DNA of 64,000 nt, from contig CAVQIT010000009.1 in assembly GCA_963712655.1 (NCBI GenBank), positions 682,001 to 746,000 of the forward strand. The letters run 5' to 3'. The DNA comes from Pollutimonas sp963712655 (GTDB taxonomy: Bacteria > Pseudomonadota > Gammaproteobacteria > Burkholderiales > Burkholderiaceae_B). Below are positions 45,897-54,216 of the stretch, piece after piece. Each line of letters opens with the position of its first letter. Position 1 is the first letter of the stretch. The notes beneath the pieces were generated by a model, which was not told the origin of the DNA, ran no database searches, and was given only the letters and a program-made list of their open reading frames with translations. A program made the translations under genes and the position numbers.

Positions 45897-46796
45897 ATGA
45901 CAAACCAAAAGTCCAAGATCGGTCTTATTGGCGTAGGAATGATGGGCCATGGCATCGGGCTCAATATCATCAAACATGGCTATCCACTGGTTTTTCTCGA
46001 TCATCCCGGCAATCAGCCTGCCGAGGATCTGTTGTCGGCGGCCGCGGTCAAAGTAGGCAGCGCAGCCGCGGTAGCCCGCGATGCCGACGTTGTAATCCTA
46101 TGCCTGACCGGCACGCCGCAGGTCGAGGATGTGCTTTATGGCAAAGAAGGCTTGCTCAAGTGCATACGCCCGGGCCTTGTCGTGATAGATTGCTCCACCG
46201 CGATTCCGTCGTCCACCGTCAAGATTGCGCAGGCTATCGAAGCCGCGGGCGGCCTTTTCCTTGATGCGCCGATGACGCGGACTCCGAAAGAGGCTGCGCA
46301 GGGCCGCCTGAATTTGATTGTCGGGGGCGATCGCGGGCTGTTCGAACGCTGTCGGCCTATCCTGGAATGCTTTGCGGAAAATATCGCATTTGCGGGGCCT
46401 GTGGGTTCGGGGCACCAAATGAAACTGATCCATAATTTTGTGTCTCTCGGTTTTTCGGCGGTGCTGTGCGAAGCGGCCGCGTGCGCGCAGCGTGCCGGTA
46501 TCGAGCCGGAGGTTTTGATCGACATCCTGGCCAAGGGTGGCGGCGGCGGAATAGTGCTCGATCGCTTGCAGCCTTATATCCAGTCCGGCGACAGTTCGGG
46601 CTTTCGTTTTTCGATGGCCAATGCGCTGAAAGACATGGGCTACTACGTTGCCATGGCCAAAGAGTCGGAAGCCATGCATACCACTGCCGAAGCTGTCCTG
46701 CGGACCTATGAATATGGAGTGCGGGCGGGCGCGGAGCAGGCCGCCGTGCCCGAGCTTATAACTATTCTGGCCGGATCGCCCGGCTTGGAACAGTAA
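45897..46796 (+). CDS. NAD(P)-dependent 3-hydroxyacid dehydrogenase (3-hydroxyisobutyrate dehydrogenase family)
   Basis: This 299-aa beta-hydroxyacid dehydrogenase has the Rossmann motif IGLIGVGMMGHGIG near residue 8 and the substrate motif FLDAPMTRTPKEAAQGRLNL. The catalytic lysine is K176 in GSGHQMKLIHNFVS, with N180. It would oxidise a short 3-hydroxy acid (3-hydroxyisobutyrate, tartronate semialdehyde or similar) to the semialdehyde. The usual DAPVSGG is DAPMTRT here, as in some sulfolactaldehyde or aryl-substituted-acid relatives, so the substrate may be unusual. AAAGGAA precedes the ATG. Bug, amidohydrolase and crotonase genes follow on the same strand. Confidence 0.87.
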   Translation: MTNQKSKIGLIGVGMMGHGIGLNIIKHGYPLVFLDHPGNQPAEDLLSAAAVKVGSAAAVARDADVVILCLTGTPQVEDVLYGKEGLLKCIRPGLVVIDCSTAIPSSTVKIAQAIEAAGGLFLDAPMTRTPKEAAQGRLNLIVGGDRGLFERCRPILECFAENIAFAGPVGSGHQMKLIHNFVSLGFSAVLCEAAACAQRAGIEPEVLIDILAKGGGGGIVLDRLQPYIQSGDSSGFRFSMANALKDMGYYVAMAKESEAMHTTAEAVLRTYEYGVRAGAEQAAVPELITILAGSPGLEQ

Positions 46797-47032
46797 AGCT
46801 AGGGGTTAACCCTCTTAATGCATCATTTCTTTCTCAGTTATATTCTGGTTATATATTCTAATGAAATATTAGTTATTAATATGCGATAAAACAAAGAAAA
46901 GGAAAAACCTGATCCCCTATCCCCATAAATGGTCAGGCTTCCTATGCGATGCGCAAGCGCCGTGCCGGCATGCCGCTTCATCGATTTGTAGTGAACAAGA
47001 TTAGACAGCCAGCGTATTTTCAGGAGAGAGCA
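46797..47032. promoter_or_regulatory. AT-rich control region before a Bug gene
   Basis: The gap contains the dyad GGGTTAACCC (about 46804-46813) just after the dehydrogenase stop, then an AT-rich stretch (46840-46900) able to hold a promoter. An imperfect hairpin, ACCTGA ... TCAGGC (about 46907-46940), follows. CAGGAGAGAG precedes the Bug ATG. The Bug-amidohydrolase-crotonase genes may thus have their own promoter. Confidence 0.35.
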
Positions 47033-48004
47033 ATGGAGATGTTTGGAAAATTTATCGCCGCCGGCATGCTTGCACTGGCGGCATTGACAATGGCGCCGGC
47101 GCAGGCGGCGTGGCCCGAGAAGCCTATTACGATAGTGGTTCCTTTCCCGCCGGGCGGCTCCACGGATATCCTGGCGCGGGTCCTGGCCGAGCATCTTACG
47201 AAATCCCTGGGCCAGCCGGTCATCGTCGAGAATAAAGGCGGGGCTTCGGGCAATATCGGGGCCGGCAGCGTGGCAAAAGCAAAGCCGGATGGTTATACAC
47301 TGCTGGTGAATGCATCGAGTGTGCATACGACCAATCCGTCCTTGTTTCCCAAGCTTGGATTCGATGGCTTGAAAGATTTCACGCCAATCGCGCATCTGGC
47401 GAATGTGCTGAATACCGTGGTTGTGCATCCCTCGGTCCCGGCTACCAATATCAAAGAACTGATTGCCTATGCCAAGGCCAACCCGGGCAAGCTTGCCTAT
47501 TGGTCGGCGGGGCCGGGTTCCAGCAGCCATCTGGGGCCTGCCATGTTTGAACAGGCAGCGGGCATAAAAATGCTGCATGTGCCGTATAAAAGCAGCCCGC
47601 AAGGGATTACCGACTTGATCGCCGGCAATGTCCAGGTCTACTTTGGAGCGGCGACGCAATCGCTGCCTCATGTCAAATCCGGCAAGCTCAGGCTTCTTGC
47701 CACGACCGAGGCTAAACGCTCGGCGCTTATGCCGGATGTTCCCGCTGTAAATGAAACCGTGCCGGGCTACGAACTTACCGTTGGGTATTCCGCCTTTGGA
47801 CCAGCCGGTTTGCCCGCGGACCTTACCGCCCGCCTCAATACGGAAATCAACCGTATTCTGGCCCTGCCGGACGTGAAGGAGAAAATGGCGGCCCTGGGAG
47901 TCGTAGTGCTGCAGTCCACACCCGAGGGCACCGAAAAATTATTGCGCCGGGACGCGCAGCGCTATGCAAAACTTATCAAAGAATTGAAGCTGACTGTTGA
48001 GTAG
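47033..48004 (+). CDS. Bug-family tripartite tricarboxylate substrate-binding protein
   Basis: The 323-aa receptor has a signal peptide (MEMFGKFIAAGMLALAALTM, cleavage near AQAA) and the Bug motifs WPEKPITIVVPFPPGGSTD, VENKGGASGNIG, KPDGYTLLV and HVPYKSSPQG. The start at 47033 follows CAGGAGAGAG; an upstream in-frame ATG is not supported by a ribosome-binding site. It is followed by an amidohydrolase gene (53 bases) and a crotonase gene. The loop that is usually PYKG is PYKSS here, a minor change near the ligand site. No transporter membrane genes are adjacent. Confidence 0.92.
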   Translation: MEMFGKFIAAGMLALAALTMAPAQAAWPEKPITIVVPFPPGGSTDILARVLAEHLTKSLGQPVIVENKGGASGNIGAGSVAKAKPDGYTLLVNASSVHTTNPSLFPKLGFDGLKDFTPIAHLANVLNTVVVHPSVPATNIKELIAYAKANPGKLAYWSAGPGSSSHLGPAMFEQAAGIKMLHVPYKSSPQGITDLIAGNVQVYFGAATQSLPHVKSGKLRLLATTEAKRSALMPDVPAVNETVPGYELTVGYSAFGPAGLPADLTARLNTEINRILALPDVKEKMAALGVVVLQSTPEGTEKLLRRDAQRYAKLIKELKLTVE

Positions 48005-48057
48005 ACAGATATTCGCACAATAGCCAGAGATCATTACCGCAAACGGATGCCACCAGA

Positions 48058-49365
48058 ATGAGTACAACCGGACACCGGCCAGCCGTGCAAAGAATGCCGA
48101 CCTTGAATTACATCGAGCATTTAGCGCAAGAGAAAACGCCCAACAGGTTGCTTTTGCGCAATCTGGCTTTGCTCGACCCGGTCTCCGGACTGCTGAAGAC
48201 AGGCTATCAAGTCCTGACGGAGGGGGCCAGAATTGTCGAGGTCAGTAAAGGCGTCATCAATGCGGGCGATGCCGAGGTCATCGACTTGGGCGGGCGCACA
48301 CTGATGCCTGGGCTGATCGATCTGCATCAACATATCATCGGGGAAACTTTGCCGATGTATCACAAGATGCTGCCCTCGCTGTTAACGGCGCGGTCGAGCC
48401 AAGTACTGCTTGGCATGCTGGCGCGCGGTTTCACGACCATCCGCGATGCGGGCGGCGCCGACTACGGCCACAAGCGCGCGGTCGAGCTTGGCATGTTCGC
48501 CGGACCCCGCTTGTTCGTTTCCGGACGGGTGATCAGCCAGACCGGCGGGCATGGCGATTCGCGCTCTCCCGCCGATACGCGCGAACCGCCGCTGTGTTGT
48601 GCGCAGTTTTCCGGGGTCGGAAGAATTGCCGACGGCGTGCCCGAAGTGCGCAAGGCCGTGCGCGACGAAATCCGCATGGGCGCCGACCAGATCAAGGTAA
48701 TGGCGGGGGGCGGAATTGCTTCGCAGTCCGATCCCATCGATCACCTTCAATACTCCATGGAAGAGCTCGAGGCCATGGTCGACGAAGCCACGCGTTCCCA
48801 TACTTATGTCATGGCGCATGTCTATTCCGCGGAGGGTGTGCGGCGTTGCGTCCAGGCGGGGGCGCGCACGATAGAGCATGGCAATCTGATCGACGAGCCT
48901 ACGGCCAAGATGATGGCGGGCGCCGGCACCTATTTGGTGCCCACCCTGATCGCTTATCGGGCCATCAAAGAGGACGGCCCGAATCTGGGGTTTTCAGAGA
49001 CCAGCATGCAAAAGGTGGACGAGGTATTGTCGGCCGGCACCCGGTCGCTGGAGCTGGCGCTGGCCGCCGGCGTGAAAATAGGCTTTGGCACCGATGTTCC
49101 GCGCTGCCCCGAACGCCAGTCCGAAGAATTCCTGATACGCAGCCAAGTGCTGACAAGCGCCGACATCATCCGCAGCGCCACCGTGACGGCGGCTGAAATA
49201 CTGCGCTGCGACGGCAAGCTGGGCGTGATTTGTCCCGGCGCATACGCCGACATGCTGGCCATCGATGGCAATCCATTCGAGGACATCAAGCTGCTTACCG
49301 GCCAAGGCGACCATATGTCCTTGATCGTGGCCAACGGACGCGTGATGAAAAATTCCTTGTCCTGA
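48058..49365 (+). CDS. Metal-dependent amidohydrolase (imidazolonepropionase/prolidase-like)
   Basis: This 435-aa enzyme of the amidohydrolase superfamily has the full metal set: H90 and H92 in PGLIDLHQHI, K213 in ADQIKVMAGGG (carboxylated lysine position), H254 in VMAHVYSAEG, H274 in TIEHGNLID and D346 in GFGTDVPRC. This pattern belongs to the COG1228 group that cleaves cyclic amides, dipeptides or carbamates using two metals. The C-terminal small beta domain (GVICPGAYADMLAIDGNPFED) is intact. It lies between a Bug receptor and a crotonase gene and probably hydrolyses the imported substrate. It has no signal peptide. Confidence 0.88.
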   Translation: MSTTGHRPAVQRMPTLNYIEHLAQEKTPNRLLLRNLALLDPVSGLLKTGYQVLTEGARIVEVSKGVINAGDAEVIDLGGRTLMPGLIDLHQHIIGETLPMYHKMLPSLLTARSSQVLLGMLARGFTTIRDAGGADYGHKRAVELGMFAGPRLFVSGRVISQTGGHGDSRSPADTREPPLCCAQFSGVGRIADGVPEVRKAVRDEIRMGADQIKVMAGGGIASQSDPIDHLQYSMEELEAMVDEATRSHTYVMAHVYSAEGVRRCVQAGARTIEHGNLIDEPTAKMMAGAGTYLVPTLIAYRAIKEDGPNLGFSETSMQKVDEVLSAGTRSLELALAAGVKIGFGTDVPRCPERQSEEFLIRSQVLTSADIIRSATVTAAEILRCDGKLGVICPGAYADMLAIDGNPFEDIKLLTGQGDHMSLIVANGRVMKNSLS

Positions 49366-49448
49366 TCCTTGCCGGCAAAAGCCGCCATTGTCCTTCGCCG
49401 CGGCCGGCGGACGCCTTCATGCATTTTATTTTTACGCAGGGAATGAAA

Positions 49449-50216
49449 ATGAACAAATTTATACTTACCCGGGTCAGCGATCGAGTCGCGGTCATTACAT
49501 TGAATCGGCCGGAAAAGCTCAATGCCTGGAACAAGCCCATGCGGATAGAGGTTGTCCAGGCATTGCGCGCCTACGATGCCGATGCCTCTGTCGCCGCCAT
49601 CATCATGACCGGCGCCGGCGATCGCGCCTTCTGCGCCGGGCAAGACCTGGAAGAGGCGAAAGAGTTCGACGCCGCCCGCTCCGAAGAATGGCTGCGCGAA
49701 TGGGAAGATTTCTACGACACGCTGCGCAGTCTTTCCAAGCCATTGGTGATGGCCTTGAATGGGACCGCGGCGGGCTCCGCGTTCCAGGTGGCGCTATTGG
49801 GCGATATCCGTGTCGGCCATTCGGCCGTGCGCATGGGCCAGCCGGAAATCAACTCCGGCATCGCCAGTGTGACGGGACCCTGGATCATGAAAGAGATGCT
49901 GGGCTTGTCGCGCACGATCGAACTGACATTGACCGGCCGCCTGATGGATGCCGACGAGTGCAAAAGCATAGGCTTGCTGCACCATGTGGTGCCGGCGCCG
50001 GAAGTCATGCCCAAAGCGATGGAGATAGCGCTGCATCTTGCCGCTAAACCGCCCATCGCGATGCGCCTGGACAAGCAGCGATTCAAAGAGGTCACCGAAG
50101 CGGGTTTTCGCGACGCCATCGAAGCGGGCATACGGATTCATGCGGAGTCTTACGGGTCCGGCGAGCCGGCCCGCATGATGGAAGCCTTCTTTCAGGCCCG
50201 AGCCAAAAAGGGCTGA
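49449..50216 (+). CDS. Crotonase-fold (enoyl-CoA hydratase/isomerase family) protein
   Basis: The 255-aa crotonase has the oxyanion-hole segments AFCAGQDLEE and NGTAAGSAFQVALLGD. Of the two glutamates used by enoyl-CoA hydratase, the second is kept (E133 in MGQPEINSG). The first, normally in a GGG-x-E-L motif, is replaced by Q113 (GSAFQVAL). It may therefore be an isomerase, hydrolase or decarboxylase of the family rather than a hydratase. I start at the ATG at 49449, which has AGGGA six bases upstream; another ATG lies six bases earlier. It is the last gene of the 45.9-50.2 kb module. Confidence 0.85.
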   Translation: MNKFILTRVSDRVAVITLNRPEKLNAWNKPMRIEVVQALRAYDADASVAAIIMTGAGDRAFCAGQDLEEAKEFDAARSEEWLREWEDFYDTLRSLSKPLVMALNGTAAGSAFQVALLGDIRVGHSAVRMGQPEINSGIASVTGPWIMKEMLGLSRTIELTLTGRLMDADECKSIGLLHHVVPAPEVMPKAMEIALHLAAKPPIAMRLDKQRFKEVTEAGFRDAIEAGIRIHAESYGSGEPARMMEAFFQARAKKG

Positions 50217-50316
50217 CCCGGCATATATTGATGGAATCGCCGATTCCGTCTTGAAAGCCTCGGCCCTGCCCGGTTTCCGCGCGCAAGGCCAAAGGATGGC
50301 AGTTGAACGCTGCTTT

Positions 50317-51294
50317 CTACTGCGGCTTCGCTCCGGAGGCTGCCACCAGTTGCGCTTGGCGGGGTATTTCCACATCCAGATACTTGGCCAATGCCTCCGG
50401 AGCGCCATTGCGGATCTGCAACCCCATGGATTCCAGCTGAGGGCGTGTGGCCGGGTCGGTCAGCACCTGGTTCAATGCCGTGTTCAATTTGCCGATGACG
50501 GCCTGATCGACCCCTTTTGGCGCGAGCAGCGCAAAGCATGTGTCGCTGATCAGGTCGGGCCACCCTTGCTCCACCGTGGTGGGTACGTCGGGAAGAACAG
50601 ATGACCTTTCCGCCGAGAAAACAGCCAGCACCTTGAGCTTGCCGGCCTTGGCATGGGGCACTGTCATCGGAATGACGGGAAATATGGCGTCCAGGCGGCC
50701 GCCCAGCAGGTCGGTCAGCGCCGCCCCGGGTGTCTGGTAGGGAATATGCACCAGTTGGTTGCCGATTTTCCTGCTCAGCATCTCGCCAGCGATATGCCAG
50801 GAACTGCCTGTGCCGGTCGTGCCGTAGCTTGCCTTTTCCGGTTTCTGTTTGGCAAAAGCCGCAAAGGAATTCAGGTCGTTTGCCGGCGATGCGCTACTGA
50901 CCGCGAGCACATTGGGCGTGCAGCCGACCATTCCGATGGGATCGAAGTCGGTCTTCGGCTTATAGCCCACTTCTTTGTAAAGCGCGAGATTCGTGGCGAG
51001 CGGACCGGTCCAGGAAATGGCAAGGGTATAGCCGTCCGGCGCCGCGCGCGCGGCCTGCGCCATCCCTATGTTTCCGCCGGCCCCCGGCCGGTTCTGAACG
51101 ATGATGGATTGCGCAAGCTTCTTGCCCATTTCGTCGGCCAGGAGCCGCGTCAAGGGATCGGAGGATCCTCCCGCGCCGGCGGGCAGGATCATGGTGATTG
51201 GTTTTTTTGCGGGCCAGGTTTCCTGGGCTTGTACTGAACATGCCAGGGCTGTGAGCAGTCCGCTGGCGACGATGGATGCAAAGGGGTGCGTCAT
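50317..51294 (-). CDS. Bug-family tripartite tricarboxylate substrate-binding protein
   Basis: The 325-aa receptor has a signal peptide (MTHPFASIVASGLLTALACSVQA). The mature part has PITMILPAGAGGSSDPLTRL, VQNRPGAGGNIGMAQAARAAPDGYTLA and the ligand loop HIPYQTPG. PFPPGG of most Bug proteins is LPAGAGG here, a real deviation in the first ligand loop. It is the last gene of a reverse-strand operon, 34 bases after the AtuA-fusion gene, which is itself preceded by a second Bug gene. It is convergent with the crotonase gene. Confidence 0.9.
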   Translation of the reverse strand: MTHPFASIVASGLLTALACSVQAQETWPAKKPITMILPAGAGGSSDPLTRLLADEMGKKLAQSIIVQNRPGAGGNIGMAQAARAAPDGYTLAISWTGPLATNLALYKEVGYKPKTDFDPIGMVGCTPNVLAVSSASPANDLNSFAAFAKQKPEKASYGTTGTGSSWHIAGEMLSRKIGNQLVHIPYQTPGAALTDLLGGRLDAIFPVIPMTVPHAKAGKLKVLAVFSAERSSVLPDVPTTVEQGWPDLISDTCFALLAPKGVDQAVIGKLNTALNQVLTDPATRPQLESMGLQIRNGAPEALAKYLDVEIPRQAQLVAASGAKPQ

Positions 51295-51328
51295 TGGCTT
51301 CTCTTTTCTTCGAAATGGCGGGGCACGC

Positions 51329-53089
51329 TTAGAAAAAGCTTACGGTCACGGAAGCGAGGTCTCGTGGAACCAGGCAGGAGTTCAGGCCGATTACCGTGCG
51401 CACGCGGGATCCGTTGACGCTGGTCGCCCATTTGCCGGTGCCGCTCACGCCATTGACAGCCAAGGGGTCGATTTCCCGTCGAAGTTTTTCCGCTTCGTCG
51501 CGATTGCGCGTCTTGATGGCCACCCTCAGGATGACTTCGTAGGGAGCAGCGGGAATTACCGGCGTCGCTTCGCGATGGACGGCATTCATGCCGAGATAAT
51601 CGTAGCGGACTTCCTGGGCGTCAAGCGCAACTGTTTTGAATCGCTTTTCAAGAATGTCCTGGGTCATGCGAGCCCGCTCCAGCGCCGCGGGGCCGGCGAA
51701 GATGACCATTTCCTCGGTCATATAGCCCTCGCGAATGCCGACCAGGGCCTTGAGCGTAGGAGGTCTTGGCGCCCCCACGTCGTCGTGCAGCCCTACCTCG
51801 ACGGTATTCTCGGCGATTTGCTTGAAACTTACCGCGGTCAGGTTGGCGACGCAGTCGGGCGCCAGATATTGCGCTGGGTTCGCCACTTCGTAGAGCAATT
51901 GTTCTTTGCATGTGGCGGGCGTGAGCAGGCCGCCGGAGCCCGGTGTTTTGGTGAGAACGATGCTGTCTTCGGTGATTTCCGCGATGGGATGGCCCACGCG
52001 ATCGAGGTCGGGCACTTCTTTGTAGCCGGGATCGGCAAAATAGCCGCCGCAAACCTGGGCTCCGCATTCCATCAAGTGGCCTATCACCATGCCGCGGGCC
52101 ATTTTCCCGTAATCATCCAGAGACCAGTCGAATTCAAAGGCCAGGGGGCCCAGGTACAGGCAGGCGTCGGCAACCCGCGTGGTGATGACCACATCGGCGC
52201 CGTCGCGCAGCGCCTGGACGATGCCTTCGCAACCGAGATAGGCCTCCGCGGAAACGATGCGATCGCGGCTGTCCGAAATCGGCTCGCCGTCTTCGATGTA
52301 AACAAGCCCCAGATCGGCAATTTGGCCGGTGAGTACGCCGCCGTTCACGGCGGCGATCTTGATCTGATCAATGCCCAGTTCCGCCGCGAGCTCCCTGACT
52401 TTGCGCGCCGCGCCTTCCGGGTCGAGCCATCCCTGGTTGCTGATGATTTTGATGCCCTTTTCCTTGCATTGCGCCAGAATGGGCGAAAGGCGCGCCGTCA
52501 GGTAAGGGTCGTAGCCGACGGTAGCGCCGGCGTCCAGCCGGGCGGCCTGCGCGGCGCTCATGGTGACCTCCGACATGGATTCAAAACAAAGGTAATCAAG
52601 CTTGCCTTTCTCGACGAGTTCCAGTGCGGGTTCGAATCGGTCGCGCGACCAGGCTGTCGCCGCGCCCAGCCGTACCGCTTTGGCTTTTTGCCCCTTGGCA
52701 GGCGGGACCGATGAGCTGGCGGCCATGGGCTCGCCGGTTCCGTGGGGTTTGGTTCGAGGCTGCCGCCCGGCGGGCAGGGAAATCGGCAGCGTCAGCATGA
52801 GGGACGAGAGGGCCTTGCCGGACTCCTCGAAAGCCAGCGTGCGCGACCGGCCTCCTTCCAGCACTTCGTTAAGGACAAAATTCAGCGCGCCGATGCGGGG
52901 CGCTTCATATCGCTGGATGTCGCCTCGGGCGACAGGACCGAATAACTTGCGCACGGCCTCGACGGAGACTTGTTCGCGCAGCATTTCGTAATCGGCCATG
53001 TCATAGGCGATTACCGATATCATGCTGCTGTTGCCTTTTTCGCCCGATCGCGAATGGGCGATCTCCCGCAGGGAAACTATGGTTGTCAC
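51329..53089 (-). CDS. AtuA-type acyclic-terpene-utilisation protein with N-terminal AtuA-like ferredoxin-fold domain
   Basis: The 586-aa protein is a fusion. Residues 1-104 (SLREIAHSRSGEKGNSSMIS, RYEAPRIGALNFVLNEVLEG, KALSSLMLTL) match the small AtuA-related domain that is usually a separate gene or a C-terminal extension. Residues 105-136 are a Pro/Ser/Lys-rich linker. From about 137 (VRLGAATAWSRDRFEPALEL) to the end is the DUF1446/AtuA domain with VVITTRVADACLYLGPLAFE and GAQVCGGYFADPG. AtuA was named for acyclic-terpene (citronellol/geraniol) degradation, but many homologues sit in other acyl-CoA pathways. No AtuC/AtuF carboxylase genes are near, so a terpene role is not supported here. 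Bug genes flank it on both sides. Confidence 0.85.
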   Translation of the reverse strand: MTTIVSLREIAHSRSGEKGNSSMISVIAYDMADYEMLREQVSVEAVRKLFGPVARGDIQRYEAPRIGALNFVLNEVLEGGRSRTLAFEESGKALSSLMLTLPISLPAGRQPRTKPHGTGEPMAASSSVPPAKGQKAKAVRLGAATAWSRDRFEPALELVEKGKLDYLCFESMSEVTMSAAQAARLDAGATVGYDPYLTARLSPILAQCKEKGIKIISNQGWLDPEGAARKVRELAAELGIDQIKIAAVNGGVLTGQIADLGLVYIEDGEPISDSRDRIVSAEAYLGCEGIVQALRDGADVVITTRVADACLYLGPLAFEFDWSLDDYGKMARGMVIGHLMECGAQVCGGYFADPGYKEVPDLDRVGHPIAEITEDSIVLTKTPGSGGLLTPATCKEQLLYEVANPAQYLAPDCVANLTAVSFKQIAENTVEVGLHDDVGAPRPPTLKALVGIREGYMTEEMVIFAGPAALERARMTQDILEKRFKTVALDAQEVRYDYLGMNAVHREATPVIPAAPYEVILRVAIKTRNRDEAEKLRREIDPLAVNGVSGTGKWATSVNGSRVRTVIGLNSCLVPRDLASVTVSFF

Positions 53090-53103
53090 GATTTATGCTT
53101 CCT

Positions 53104-54093
53104 TTATTGGATGGTTGCTTTGGTGGCGTTGACGACGTCAGCCCATTTCTTGATGTCTTTTTCGACGAATGTTCTGAAGTCGGTCGCGGAGCTTCCGACC
53201 ATCGTGAAGCCCTGCGGCGCAAGTTGCGCTTTCAGTTCTTTATTGCTTGCGGAGGCGTGAATAGCGTTGTTGAGCTTGTCTGTCACCGCGGCGGGCATGC
53301 CGGCCGGCCCGAACAGGCCCATCCAGGCCGTTGCATCGAAGTCCACGATGCCTTGTTCGGTCGAGGTGGGGACGTCAGGCAGCAGCGGAGTGCGCTGGGG
53401 CGCGAGCACAGCCAGGGCCTTGAGCTGGCCCGACTTGATCTGGGAAACCAGCGCGGGCACCTGATAAAAGAGAATGGGCACGTGGCCGGCGATGGTGTCG
53501 GTAATTGCCTGGCCGACTTCCTTGTAGGGAACATGGTTCAAGGGCGCGCCTGTTCGCAGTTTGAGAAGTTCGCCGCCCATCTGGCCGGACGAACCGATTC
53601 CGCCGGTGGCAAAGCTCAAGCCGCCTTGCTTTTTCGCCAGTTGCACCAGTTCTTTCAGGTTGTTTGCCGGCACGTCTTTGTTTGCGGCCAGAATATTCGG
53701 AAAATAGGCCACCAGGGAGACCGGTGAAAAATCGCGCAGCACATCGTAGGGCAGGTTTTTCATCATCGACTGATTGATGGAGTGCGATGAAATCGTGCCC
53801 ATGACCAGCGTGTATCCGTCCGGCACGGCTTTGGCCACCAGCGCGCTGCCCAGGGCGCCGCCGGCGCCCGCCTTGTTCTCCACAATAAAGGTTTGACCAA
53901 GCTGCCGCGACATATCCGCGGCCACGACACGGGTCAGGATGTCGGTGCTTGAACCCGCGCCGTAGGGAACAATGATGGTGACCGGCCTGGAAGGATAGGC
54001 AAGGTCGGGGCTGCGTGCGAGCGCCTCGGCGGATAGCGATCCGCACAGTGCAAGCAAACAGGTGGCAAGGAAAGTACGGTGGGTCGTCTTCAT
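53104..54093 (-). CDS. Bug-family tripartite tricarboxylate substrate-binding protein
   Basis: The 329-aa receptor starts at the ATG at 54093 behind GGAGA, with a signal peptide (MKTTHRTFLATCLLALCGSL, cleavage near ALA). Motifs are PSRPVTIIVPYGAGSSTDIL, VENKAGAGGALG, VPDGYTLVMG and HVPYKEVG. It is the first gene of the operon with the AtuA fusion (14 bases downstream) and the second Bug gene, and it is divergent from a LysR gene across 123 bases. Two receptors in one operon suggests either two related ligands or a high- and low-affinity pair. Confidence 0.92.
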   Translation of the reverse strand: MKTTHRTFLATCLLALCGSLSAEALARSPDLAYPSRPVTIIVPYGAGSSTDILTRVVAADMSRQLGQTFIVENKAGAGGALGSALVAKAVPDGYTLVMGTISSHSINQSMMKNLPYDVLRDFSPVSLVAYFPNILAANKDVPANNLKELVQLAKKQGGLSFATGGIGSSGQMGGELLKLRTGAPLNHVPYKEVGQAITDTIAGHVPILFYQVPALVSQIKSGQLKALAVLAPQRTPLLPDVPTSTEQGIVDFDATAWMGLFGPAGMPAAVTDKLNNAIHASASNKELKAQLAPQGFTMVGSSATDFRTFVEKDIKKWADVVNATKATIQ

Positions 54094-54116
54094 GGGTCTC
54101 CTTTTGGATTTTTGTT

Positions 54117-54130
54117 GCAACGCGCGTTGC
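54117..54130. promoter_or_regulatory. Candidate LysR operator
   Basis: A perfect 14-bp palindrome, GCAACGC/GCGTTGC, lies 24 bases outside the Bug start codon in the divergent region between the Bug and LysR genes. Its place suits a LysR site controlling the Bug-AtuA-Bug operon. Confidence 0.4.
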
Positions 54131-54216
54131 GCGGCAGGCTGTCTTTGTCATCTTATTAACGCTGTTGTGTTTGAACAAGCGGTATATTTGGAAGTATTAA
54201 TAACCGGAGACGATCA

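Noticed and set aside
51101..52714. A 537-codon forward frame across the Bug and AtuA genes
   Set aside because: The reverse strand carries two well-conserved proteins over the same span; the forward product has no family features.
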